Assembly: GCA_003646705.1 (NCBI GenBank)
Contig: QMLK01000040.1
Location: 1 to 7,641 of the forward strand
DNA from: Deltaproteobacteria bacterium
GTDB lineage: Bacteria > Desulfobacterota > B13-G15
Reading direction: 5' to 3'
DNA: 7,641 nt
Shown here one piece after another: positions 1 through 5,936 of this stretch; the first letter of the stretch is position 1; each line of letters opens with the position of its first letter. Made by a program: the position numbers and the translations under genes. The notes beneath the pieces are model-generated. The model worked only from the letters and a program-made list of their open reading frames with translations, was not told the origin of the DNA and made no database searches.

Positions 1-96
1 GGAGGTGAGGGAACGTGAAGGGGCCACCCTGCCCTCCCCTTCAAGGCCTCCCTCACCCCCCAGGGCAGGGTGGCCCCTTCACGTTCCCTCACCTCC
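1..96. repeat. Perfect 35-bp inverted repeat at the window edge (probable fold-back junction)
   Basis: Bases 1-35 are the exact reverse complement of bases 62-96, with a 26-base spacer (36-61). The right arm and spacer encode a sensible stretch of the ThiN domain on the minus strand, while the left arm gives a translation unlike ThiN. The simplest reading is that the left arm is a fold-back of the right one. This could be a chimeric read or amplification and assembly artefact at a contig end, or less likely a real small inversion. The outer end of the repeat cannot be seen because the window stops there. Confidence 0.9.
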
Positions 97-1256
97 TTGG
101 GCTCCTCCTGCCGGCTGAAGGAGGCCATGCGGAGGCCCGCCCTTTGGGCCCTCTGGAGCACCTCCTCCGAGAACCTGATGTTCATGGCCGAGCGTAGAGA
201 CGGCTCATGGGCCATCACCTCCAGGACCACCGAGGCCATGTGCTGGGAGGCGCCGAAGGCCACATCCCCAACCCTGGCCACGCCCCTGCGGAAACGCACG
301 ATCCTGCCCTCGAAGCCCGCCACCTCATCCTGCGAGCGCGCCCCAGGCAGGGCGTAGACCAGGTTGGAGCCCACCTCTGGCATGAGCCACCCCACCTCCC
401 TCTGGCAGAGGACCCCATAGGCCTCCCTCAGGGCCTCAATGACCCGGTAGCGCTCCGCCTCCCCCTCCACCCAGGCGAAGGGGTCGACAGCCGCCCGGCC
501 CTTGCCCGGCCTCTTGGCCCTGCGGATGCCCTCGGAGATGAAGGCCTTGGCCCGAAGCGCCGCCTCCCTCAAGGGGAGTCCCTTGGCCAGCATGGTGGCC
601 AGGGCAGCCGCAAAGGCACAACCGGTCCCATGGACCTCCCCTGGCCCCAGGCGTTCCCCCCTCAGCCAGAGGGGACCCTCTTCGTCGTGCAGGAGGTCCA
701 CCGGTTCCCCTTCCAGGTGTCCTCCCTTTATCAGCACCGCCTTCGGCCCGAGGGCCTTGATCCTGGAGGCCGCCTCCACCATGGCCTCCTGCGACCGGAC
801 CTCGAACCCCGCCAGGGCCTTGGCCTCGGGAACGTTGGGGGTCACCACCTCGGCCAAGGGGAAGAGTTCTTTGAGGAGGACCTCCTGGGCCTCCTCCTTC
901 AGGAGCCTCTCCCCTCCCTTGGCCACCGTGACCGGATCGAGGACCAAGTGGGGGACCTCGTACCGCCTCAACTTCTCGGCCACCTTGCGGATGACCCCCC
1001 CGTCCCACAGCATCCCCGTCTTGGCCGCCGCCACCTCCATGTCCTCGAGGATCGCCTCGAGCTGTTCCTCCAAGAAGTCGAGGGAAACCGGCTCAACCCC
1101 CTTAACCCCCTGGGTGTTCTGGGCGGTCAGGGCCGTGATGACGCTCGCACCGTGCCCCCCCAGGACCGTGATGGTCTCCAGGTCCACCTGCACCCCGGCC
1201 CCTCCTCCGGAATCGGAGCCGGCGATAGTGAGCACCACCGGTCTATCCCTCGCCAT
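1..1256 (-). CDS. thiD: ThiD-ThiN fusion: hydroxymethylpyrimidine (phosphate) kinase with C-terminal thiamine-phosphate synthase domain, 3' end missing
   Basis: A bifunctional thiamine enzyme of the cytoplasm. The ThiD half phosphorylates HMP and HMP-P to HMP-PP; the ThiN half is known to replace ThiE in joining HMP-PP to thiazole phosphate. ThiD signatures are visible in order: AGSDSGGGAG near residue 12, ITALTAQNT near 40, AKTGML near 78, LDPVTVAKGG near 106, TPNVPEAKAL near 139, and the anion-hole motif HGTGCAF near 209. ThiN spans about 260 onward, with EVGSNLVYALPGA near 294, SRQEEPKEV near 381 and LPWGV near 397. Reading stays open to the left edge, but from codon 408 (base 35 down) the sequence is an inverted copy of 62-96, so the final ThiN segment, including the expected GKEP-type motif, is absent. 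The ATG at 1256 follows a GGGAG/GAGGG ribosome site and overlaps the end of thi4 by 14 bases, so the two are probably translationally coupled. Confidence 0.93.
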   Translation of the reverse strand, partial: MARDRPVVLTIAGSDSGGGAGVQVDLETITVLGGHGASVITALTAQNTQGVKGVEPVSLDFLEEQLEAILEDMEVAAAKTGMLWDGGVIRKVAEKLRRYEVPHLVLDPVTVAKGGERLLKEEAQEVLLKELFPLAEVVTPNVPEAKALAGFEVRSQEAMVEAASRIKALGPKAVLIKGGHLEGEPVDLLHDEEGPLWLRGERLGPGEVHGTGCAFAAALATMLAKGLPLREAALRAKAFISEGIRRAKRPGKGRAAVDPFAWVEGEAERYRVIEALREAYGVLCQREVGWLMPEVGSNLVYALPGARSQDEVAGFEGRIVRFRRGVARVGDVAFGASQHMASVVLEVMAHEPSLRSAMNIRFSEEVLQRAQRAGLRMASFSRQEEPKEVREREGATLPWGVREALKGRAGWPLHVPSP

Positions 1257-2025
1257 CCCTCAATCTCCCGCTGATCAACTCCGCTGCCCTCCTCCCCGAG
1301 AGCAACATGCCACCGAAGATAGGCCCCATGCGGTGGGAGCCGAAGACGGCGTTGGCGGCCATCCCCGCCACGAAGACCCCAGGGTAGACCTCCCTAGTGT
1401 TCTCGAGCACCGCTGCCTCCCCCCTCTCCGACCAGAGAGGGGCCTCCCCCTTCACCTTGCCCGAGGGCAGGGACAACTCTACCCTCCCCTCCAGCAACCT
1501 CACCACCTCGGCCTCGTGCCCCGTGGCGTCCAGCACGTAACGAGACCTGGTGGTGAGGGGGTCTATGTGCAAGGAGGCCATCCCCACCGCCGTCCAGTTG
1601 ATGACGAGGCCGATGACCCGATCTTGACGGACCACCACGTCCTCCACCCTCACAAGGTTGAAGACCCTCACCCCGGCCCTGACCGCCTGATGACACAGGC
1701 CCGAGGCCACCTCCACCGCATCGGCCGTCCAGTACCCCTCCCCGTAGGGGAAGGTCCTTATCCCCAACTCCTCGAGGACTTCCCTTCCTCCCTCTTGGAC
1801 GACGATCTCGTTGAACATCATCCCCCCGCCCCAGATGCCGCCGCCGAGGCTCAACCTCCGTTCAAAGAGGGAGACCTTCCATCCGTCCTTGGCCAGGTAA
1901 TAGGAGGCCACAAGACCCGCTGGCCCCCCTCCCACTACGGCCACATCCGACGAGATACCCTCCTTCAACTTCTCCCAAAAGCGATCCAAGATAGCCTGCG
2001 TAATGGAAAGCTCCTCAAGCCCCAT
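1243..2025 (-). CDS. thi4: Thi4-family thiazole synthase, sulfide-dependent (His) type
   Basis: Thi4 builds the thiazole moiety of thiamine from NAD and glycine in the cytoplasm. The 260-residue length is typical of archaeal and anaerobe Thi4. An N-terminal FAD/NAD-type dinucleotide fold shows at residues 30-37 (VVGGGPAG), with the acidic end of the second strand at FER (54-56). A glycine-rich GGGIWGGGMMFN stretch lies at 61-72, DATGHEAE at 166-173 and the HRMGPIFGGML signature at 231-241. The residue aligned with the sulfur-donating Cys of yeast Thi4 (Cys205) is His153, in SLHIDP. Family work associates this with catalytic use of free sulfide rather than single-turnover suicide chemistry. 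An upstream in-frame ATG at 2064 exists, but the one at 2025 has an AGGGGG ribosome site six bases away and fits the family length. It is first in an operon with thiD-thiN. Confidence 0.95.
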   Translation of the reverse strand: MGLEELSITQAILDRFWEKLKEGISSDVAVVGGGPAGLVASYYLAKDGWKVSLFERRLSLGGGIWGGGMMFNEIVVQEGGREVLEELGIRTFPYGEGYWTADAVEVASGLCHQAVRAGVRVFNLVRVEDVVVRQDRVIGLVINWTAVGMASLHIDPLTTRSRYVLDATGHEAEVVRLLEGRVELSLPSGKVKGEAPLWSERGEAAVLENTREVYPGVFVAGMAANAVFGSHRMGPIFGGMLLSGRRAAELISGRLRDGEG

Positions 2026-2031
2026 CTCCGA

Positions 2032-2037
2032 CCCCCT
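2032..2037 (-). promoter_or_regulatory. Ribosome binding site that decides the thi4 start
   Basis: On the minus strand AGGGGG stands six bases before the ATG at 2025. The alternative ATG at 2064 has no comparable site and lies inside or upstream of the proposed -10 box, so the shorter protein is preferred. Confidence 0.6.
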
Positions 2038-2054
2038 TTGTCTTTTCGTGGGGA

Positions 2055-2084
2055 AAGATAACACGGTGCCGACGAAGGTGTCCA
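2055..2084 (-). promoter_or_regulatory. Putative sigma70-type promoter of the thi4-thiDN operon
   Basis: Read on the minus strand, TGGACA (2084-2079) matches the -35 consensus at five of six positions. After an 18-base spacer comes TATCTT (2060-2055), four of six for the -10. This would give a short leader of roughly 20-25 bases before the ATG at 2025, too short for a TPP riboswitch. The call rests on consensus matching only. Confidence 0.45.
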
Positions 2085-2094
2085 GAGGCCCTCA

Positions 2095-2123
2095 TTGACA
2101 CCACTGGAGCTTTTTGGCACAAT
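2095..2123 (+). promoter_or_regulatory. Sigma70-type promoter of the tRNA-Sec gene
   Basis: A perfect -35 box TTGACA (2095-2100), an ideal 17-base spacer, and CACAAT (2118-2123) as -10, four of six to consensus. The first base of tRNA-Sec is at 2133, so transcription would start only a few bases before it. The position directly upstream of a stable RNA gene makes this the best supported promoter in the window. Confidence 0.75.
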
Positions 2124-2132
2124 CCCTTTGAG

Positions 2133-2226
2133 GGAAGTGGATGGGCCCTGGTGGGCCTCCTGGACTTCAAATCCAGTGGCGGGCGCTGAGGCCCGCGGCG
2201 GGTTCGATTCCCGTACACTTCCGCCA
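2133..2226 (+). tRNA. selC: tRNA-Sec (anticodon UCA)
   Basis: Selenocysteine tRNA, which is charged with serine, converted to Sec-tRNA by SelA and delivered to UGA codons by SelB. The anticodon arm is CTGGA-CTTCAAA-TCCAG with TCA at 2167-2169, the same arm as E. coli selC. Other tRNA-Sec hallmarks are present: a 94-base length; a long acceptor that pairs over seven bases (GGAAGTG with CACTTCC), with an eighth G-A opposition; a six-pair D stem GGGCCC/GGGCCT closing a TGGT loop; a long variable arm GCGGGC/GCCCGC; a five-pair T stem with TTCGATT loop; discriminator G and encoded CCA. No SECIS element or selenoprotein is evident in this window, so its clients lie elsewhere. tatA starts 26 bases downstream. 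Confidence 0.97.
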
Positions 2227-2252
2227 TTCTTCTTTTTTGAAAGGAGAGAAGG

Positions 2253-2462
2253 ATGTTCGGCCTCGGAATGCCCGAACTGATCGTCATCCTGGTCATAGCC
2301 CTCCTCATCTTCGGAGCCTCCCGCCTCCCTGAGATCGGCTCCGGTATCGGCAAGGCCATAAGGAACTTCAAGAAATCGGTAAAGGAGCCCCCTGAGATCG
2401 ACATCACCCCGGAGGAGAAGAAACTCGAGGCCAAGGAGGCCGCCGAAGAGAAGAGTGACTGA
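2253..2462 (+). CDS. tatA: Twin-arginine translocase subunit TatA
   Basis: A 69-residue pore-forming subunit of the Tat system, which exports folded proteins carrying a twin-arginine signal across the cytoplasmic membrane. It has the standard layout: a short periplasmic start with Pro7-Glu8, one transmembrane helix at about residues 8-20 ([13 protein letters not shown]), the conserved Phe-Gly hinge, an amphipathic helix with [17 protein letters not shown], and a short, highly charged lysine/glutamate tail. Length is within the usual 60-90 residues. AGGAG lies six bases before the ATG. The gene follows tRNA-Sec by 26 bases and overlaps folK by eight. TatC is not in the window. TatA rather than TatB is inferred from the short tail and the FG-x3-LPE pattern. 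Confidence 0.95.
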   Translation: MFGLGMPELIVILVIALLIFGASRLPEIGSGIGKAIRNFKKSVKEPPEIDITPEEKKLEAKEAAEEKSD

Positions 2463-2964
2463 AACCGCCTTCATCGGCTTCGGCTCCAACCTCGGCGACA
2501 AAAGGACCAACTGCCTCAAGGGATTGAGGGACCTGAAGGCCCATGGGAGGGTCAGGATCCTCCGCCTGTCCTCCCTCTGGAGGACGGAGCCCGTGGGCTT
2601 CCGCCATCAGGACTGGTTCCTGAACGGGGTGGCCGAGGTGGCCACTGAGCTGTCCCCCCGGGAGCTCCTCGGGCTCCTGAAGGACGTGGAGAGGAAGGTG
2701 GGCCGCAAGGAGACCTTTCGATGGGGCCCACGGGTCCTCGACCTCGATCTGCTCCTTTACGGCCAGGAGGTGATCCAGGAGGAGGACCTCCAGGTCCCCC
2801 ACCCACGGCTCCACCAGCGGGCTTTCGTGCTGGTGCCCCTGGTGGAGATAGCGCCGGAGGCCTACCATCCCATCCTGGGGAAGACGGCCAGGGATCTCCT
2901 GGAGGAGCTGCAGGACCCGGAGGAGGTCGAGTACTTCGGCCCCATCGGGGAGGAGGAGCTCTGA
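2455..2964 (+). CDS. folK: 2-amino-4-hydroxy-6-hydroxymethyldihydropteridine pyrophosphokinase (HPPK)
   Basis: Transfers pyrophosphate from ATP to hydroxymethyldihydropterin in the cytoplasmic folate pathway, before dihydropteroate synthase. The 169 residues match the usual 150-170. Signatures are the N-terminal [10 protein letters not shown] (6-15), [11 protein letters not shown] (38-48), DWFLNGV (53-59), and the diagnostic [15 protein letters not shown] (89-103). Asp96 and Asp98 in that motif are the magnesium ligands. [21 protein letters not shown] (from 114) closes the active site. Translation begins at a GTG (2455) inside the tail of tatA, giving an eight-base overlap and implying coupling; no in-frame ATG offers an alternative without losing GSNLGD. 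The hydrolase gene starts one base after its stop. Confidence 0.96.
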   Translation: MTETAFIGFGSNLGDKRTNCLKGLRDLKAHGRVRILRLSSLWRTEPVGFRHQDWFLNGVAEVATELSPRELLGLLKDVERKVGRKETFRWGPRVLDLDLLLYGQEVIQEEDLQVPHPRLHQRAFVLVPLVEIAPEAYHPILGKTARDLLEELQDPEEVEYFGPIGEEEL

Positions 2965-2965
2965 G

Positions 2966-3658
2966 ATGCCCCTAGAGTTTATGAGCACCCTTTGCGAGGG
3001 ACAGAAGCTCTACGGCGTCATCCACTTCCCGCGGCGGGTCCCTGCCCCCCTGGTGATCGCCTCCCACGGCTTGCTCTCGAGCAAGGACAGCGAAAAGTTC
3101 GTGCTGCTCGGGGAGCTCTTCTCGGAGGGGGGGATAGCCCTCCTGCGCTATGACCACAGGGGCTGCGGTGAAAGCGAAGGGGACCTCCGTTCCACCACCC
3201 CCACCTCGCGCCTAAAGGACCTGGAGGCGATCTTCGCCTTCGCCTTCGAGCACCCTCTGGTCCAGGGGGACCGTATAGGGCTCCTCGGCAGCAGCATGGG
3301 GGGCTTCATCTCCATCTTCAAGGCCGCTTCCGATCCCAGGGTGAAGGCCGTGGTCCTCTGGGCTACGCCCTGCAGGCTCAGGGGGGCGGTCCAGGACCCA
3401 GCCCTCGGGGAGGAATTCATGGAGGACGCCAAGGGGTACGACGCCGCCCAGGCCATATCGCGGGTGGGGCGCTGTCTGATCCTCCACGGCACCGAGGACG
3501 AACTGGTCCCCTTCTCAGACGCCGAGGAGCTCCATCGGAGGGCCCAGGAGCCGAAGGAGCTCATCCCCTTCCCCAGAGGGGATCACCGCTTTACGGACCC
3601 AGAGGCCAGAAGGAGGGCCGCGGAACTGAGCCTGGGGTGGTTTAAGCGCTACCTCTGA
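2966..3658 (+). CDS. Alpha/beta-hydrolase fold protein, probable esterase or acyl-peptidase-like hydrolase
   Basis: A 230-residue soluble serine hydrolase with no signal peptide. The alpha/beta-hydrolase core is complete: SHG (33-35) for the oxyanion hole, LRYDHRGCGESEG (60-72) after strand 4, the nucleophile elbow GSSMGG with Ser110, the acid Asp178 in LHGTEDELVP, and the catalytic His207 in GDHRF. There is no large lid insertion, so it is a compact member like bacterial esterases of the 'dienelactone hydrolase/serine aminopeptidase S33' type. Substrate cannot be told from sequence. It starts one base after folK, with GGGGAGGAGGAG upstream, so it is in the same transcription unit, yet nothing links it to folate. 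Its 3' end overlaps the opposing UPF0282 gene by 10 bases. Confidence 0.9.
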   Translation: MPLEFMSTLCEGQKLYGVIHFPRRVPAPLVIASHGLLSSKDSEKFVLLGELFSEGGIALLRYDHRGCGESEGDLRSTTPTSRLKDLEAIFAFAFEHPLVQGDRIGLLGSSMGGFISIFKAASDPRVKAVVLWATPCRLRGAVQDPALGEEFMEDAKGYDAAQAISRVGRCLILHGTEDELVPFSDAEELHRRAQEPKELIPFPRGDHRFTDPEARRRAAELSLGWFKRYL

Positions 3659-4656
3659 GCCTCGGTCAACTCGAGGACCAGGGGCTTCATGCCGAACCAC
3701 TCGGCGCAGGTCAAGAACTCCCTCCCCTTCTGTCCGGCCAGCTTCCAGAGCCTGGCAGTCCGCTCCCGGAAGCGGGGATCCCTCGGCAGGTGGTGGTCGT
3801 AGATGATCAGGGCCTCCAGTCCCTGCAGGATGGCCTCGGCGTTGACCAGGGCCCTTTCCATATCCCTCTGGCCGAAGAGGTAACCGAGCAGGTAGGTCGG
3901 CGGGCCATCGAGCACCAGCAGCTCGGGCCGCTCCTCCACGATCCAGCGGGCGTAGGCCTCGATGACCGGCCCCTGGATGTCCGAGGAGTAGAGGAGCTTC
4001 CGCCCTCCGACCTCCACCACCAGGGCCACCACCCAGCCCACGCGGTCGTACTCCCCGCCGTGGAAGAGGGGCTCGGTGAAGCGCACCGAGGTCCTCCCCC
4101 GCCGAAGGCCGACACCGTCGGCGAAGCGGACCTCCACATCCCCGACCTCCCCCTCCTTGAGCCACGGCCCCCGGCGCCAAAGCTCGGTGAGCCCATTGAT
4201 CCACTGCCTGTCCTTCGGCCTCCTGGTGGGCCACTGGGAGAGGTCGGCCTCGACCTCCCCCGGCTCCTGCAGGAATCCATCGGGGACAAGTCCCTGGACC
4301 CGGCAGAGCTGCTCGTAGAAGAGCCTCGATCGCTCCCACTGGGAGCGGTTGATGAAGCGATTGGGGTCCTTGATCCACAGGACCTTCCCCGCGTAAAGGT
4401 CGGGGGCCTCCAGGGGCAGGGTGTGATGATCGTAGTGGTAGTGGGAGATGAAGACGAGGTCCGCCCCTTGGGCCGCCTCCCTCATCACCCCCAGGGCCCT
4501 CTCACGATAACGCCGCCGGTCCTCGGGCCCGAGGGGGAAGCTCGGCTGCATCTCCGCCGCCCCGGGGTCCACGAGGATCCTGAGGTCAGGGGTCTCCACC
4601 AGCAGGGCACTCGCCTTGGCCCCCAGGGAGTCGAACCAGAGGGGGTACACGACCAT
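3649..4656 (-). CDS. UPF0282/COG2248-type metallo-beta-lactamase-fold hydrolase
   Basis: A 335-residue predicted metal-dependent hydrolase, biochemically uncharacterised as far as I know. The metallo-beta-lactamase-fold metal motif HxHxDH appears as HYHYDHH, with His72, His74, Asp76 and His77. Further candidate ligands are the His in LFHGGEYDRVG, the Asp in YSSDIQGP, and the His pair in the C-terminal YDHHLPRD motif, which is typical of this family. Homologues are mostly archaeal or thermophilic. Reading is open upstream to 4818, but that extension is antisense-like, low-complexity sequence overlapping the radical SAM gene. The ATG at 4656, preceded by GGGTGAG and one base after the radical SAM stop, gives the normal length and N-terminus. 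The tight coupling suggests a joint task with the radical SAM protein. RNA or DNA phosphoester hydrolysis is one possibility for this fold, not shown here. Confidence 0.88.
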   Translation of the reverse strand: MVVYPLWFDSLGAKASALLVETPDLRILVDPGAAEMQPSFPLGPEDRRRYRERALGVMREAAQGADLVFISHYHYDHHTLPLEAPDLYAGKVLWIKDPNRFINRSQWERSRLFYEQLCRVQGLVPDGFLQEPGEVEADLSQWPTRRPKDRQWINGLTELWRRGPWLKEGEVGDVEVRFADGVGLRRGRTSVRFTEPLFHGGEYDRVGWVVALVVEVGGRKLLYSSDIQGPVIEAYARWIVEERPELLVLDGPPTYLLGYLFGQRDMERALVNAEAILQGLEALIIYDHHLPRDPRFRERTARLWKLAGQKGREFLTCAEWFGMKPLVLELTEAQR

Positions 4657-4657
4657 C

Positions 4658-5866
4658 TCACCCAAAGAGATGGGTCTGGACCAGGGGAGATCCATAGGTC
4701 TTACCGTCCACCATGATGAAGGGGGCTGCTCGCTTGAGGGGCAAGCCCTTGAGGTCCTCCCTCCGCAGCTTGCCCCTGGACCGGAGGTGGAGGATCTTGG
4801 AGACCGTGCGAGGGCCAAAGCCGGGCACCCTCAGGAGCTCCTCCGGCTCGGCCCGATTCACCTCCACGGGGAAGAACTCCGGGTGTCTCATGGCCCAGGC
4901 GAGCTTCGGGTCGAGGTCCTGCGGGAGGTTCCCCTCCTCGTCCAGGACCAGTTCCTCCGGCCGGAAGCCGTACTCCCGCAAGAGGAACTCGGCCTGGTAG
5001 AGCCTCCTCTGCCGCAGCCGGCTGGCCGGCTCGTGCCCCTCCAGGGGGGTGCCGGGCACCGGCCTGAAGGCCTCAAAGTAACACCTTTTGAGCCCCATCT
5101 GGTGGAGTCTGGGCAGGAGCTCGAGGAACTCGCGGTCCGCCTCTCCGGCGGCCCCCACCACGAACTGGGTGGTCTGCCCCCTGGCCCGCCCGAGGCCCTC
5201 CTCGAGGAACCTGCTGACGGCCTCGATCTGGCGGAGCATCCCGCTGAAGTCCTTCTCAGGACAGATCCCCTTGAGGCGCTCGGGCCCCGGGGCCTCCAGG
5301 TTCACGGAGACCCTGTCGGCCAGCTCCACAGTCCGCTCGATCAAGTCCTCGGAGGCCCCGGGCATGATCTTCAGGTGTAGATATCCCTGAAAGCCGTACT
5401 TGAAGCGCAGAAGTTCTGCGGCCTCGACCAACTGCTGCATGGTCCGCGACGGGTCCTCGGGGATGGAGGAGCTGAGGAAGAGGCCCTCGACGAGGCCTGC
5501 CCTCTGGGCCCTGAGGAAGGCCTGGACCAACTCCTCAGGACTGAGGCTCCAGCGGGGACAGTCGCGCCCGGAACGGTTGGCGCAGTAAAGGCAGTGGCCC
5601 TTGCAGGCGTTGCTCAGAAGAACCTTGAACAGGGGGATCGCCCTGCCCCGCCCCTTGGCGGGATAGATCCAACAGCGAAAGGGCAGCGGATCGGGCTCCT
5701 CGTGCAGCGCCGAGACCTCTTCCCCGGCGGCGCGGCCGAGCTCTTCCACCCGCCGCCAGAGGTCAGGCCTTCGGTGAAAGGCCGGCGCTCGCCCCTTCAA
5801 GGTCCCCATCCCTTTCAGTTTAAGCCCCTCCTCCCCGGAGGTAAAGGAAGCTTCCCGGGAGGACAT
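4658..5866 (-). CDS. Radical SAM protein with C-terminal helix-hairpin-helix, putative DNA modification/repair type
   Basis: A 402-residue protein resembling the family called 'putative DNA modification/repair radical SAM protein' (COG4277). The [4Fe-4S]/SAM motif CxxxCxxC is at Cys88, Cys92 and Cys95 within SNACKGHCLYCANR, followed by a TIM-barrel-like radical SAM region to about residue 310. Near 335-372 is a helix-hairpin-helix DNA-binding motif (LLRVPGFGPRTVSKIL), then the conserved-looking GLPLKRAAPFI segment. Such proteins are often found beside a uracil-DNA-glycosylase-like partner. None is seen here; instead the UPF0282 hydrolase follows after one base. The start is uncertain: ATG 5866 gives the longest form with a weak AGGG site, while ATG 5809 would remove 19 residues and also lacks a well-spaced site. 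The substrate is unknown; a nucleic-acid role is inferred from the helix-hairpin-helix only. Confidence 0.87.
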   Translation of the reverse strand: MSSREASFTSGEEGLKLKGMGTLKGRAPAFHRRPDLWRRVEELGRAAGEEVSALHEEPDPLPFRCWIYPAKGRGRAIPLFKVLLSNACKGHCLYCANRSGRDCPRWSLSPEELVQAFLRAQRAGLVEGLFLSSSIPEDPSRTMQQLVEAAELLRFKYGFQGYLHLKIMPGASEDLIERTVELADRVSVNLEAPGPERLKGICPEKDFSGMLRQIEAVSRFLEEGLGRARGQTTQFVVGAAGEADREFLELLPRLHQMGLKRCYFEAFRPVPGTPLEGHEPASRLRQRRLYQAEFLLREYGFRPEELVLDEEGNLPQDLDPKLAWAMRHPEFFPVEVNRAEPEELLRVPGFGPRTVSKILHLRSRGKLRREDLKGLPLKRAAPFIMVDGKTYGSPLVQTHLFG

Positions 5867-5891
5867 CCGACTGCCCTACAGCCCTCTTCAT

Positions 5892-5911
5892 GTCAGGACC
5901 AAACCCCTGAC
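5892..5911. repeat. Short inverted repeat between speE and the radical SAM gene
   Basis: GTCAGG and CCTGAC form a six-pair stem around an eight-base loop in the 70-base gap (5867-5936). There is no following T tract on either strand, so it is not a standard intrinsic terminator. It could be an operator, an RNA processing hairpin or chance. Nothing else is recognisable in this gap. Confidence 0.4.
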
Positions 5912-5936
5912 GCTGTCCTCTCATGGGCCGAGGGGA

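Noticed and set aside
502..2061. Long plus-strand open frame of 519 codons
   Set aside because: It lies antisense to thiD-thiN and thi4, both recognised by clear motifs. Its translation is rich in Pro, Ser, Arg and His with no domain, as expected for a shadow frame in GC-rich DNA.
2026..2064. Longer thi4 with start at 2064
   Set aside because: The extra 13 residues have no family counterpart and no ribosome site, and the codon would overlap the proposed -10 box.
2962..2964. UGA stops in the window as selenocysteine codons
   Set aside because: Prompted by the tRNA-Sec, I checked the TGA stops of folK, the hydrolase, speE, the radical SAM gene and the HD gene. Each falls at the normal family C-terminus, with no conserved continuation and no obvious SECIS hairpin.
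4657..4818. Upstream extension of the UPF0282 gene
   Set aside because: The extra 54 residues are Ser/Arg/Pro-rich, overlap the radical SAM coding sequence in another frame, and do not resemble the family. The ATG at 4656 fits length and context.
4616..5380. Plus-strand open frame of 254 codons
   Set aside because: Antisense to the radical SAM and UPF0282 genes, with biased composition and no recognisable domain.
5892..5911. Intrinsic terminator after speE
   Set aside because: The stem is only six pairs with an eight-base loop, and no T tract follows on either strand.
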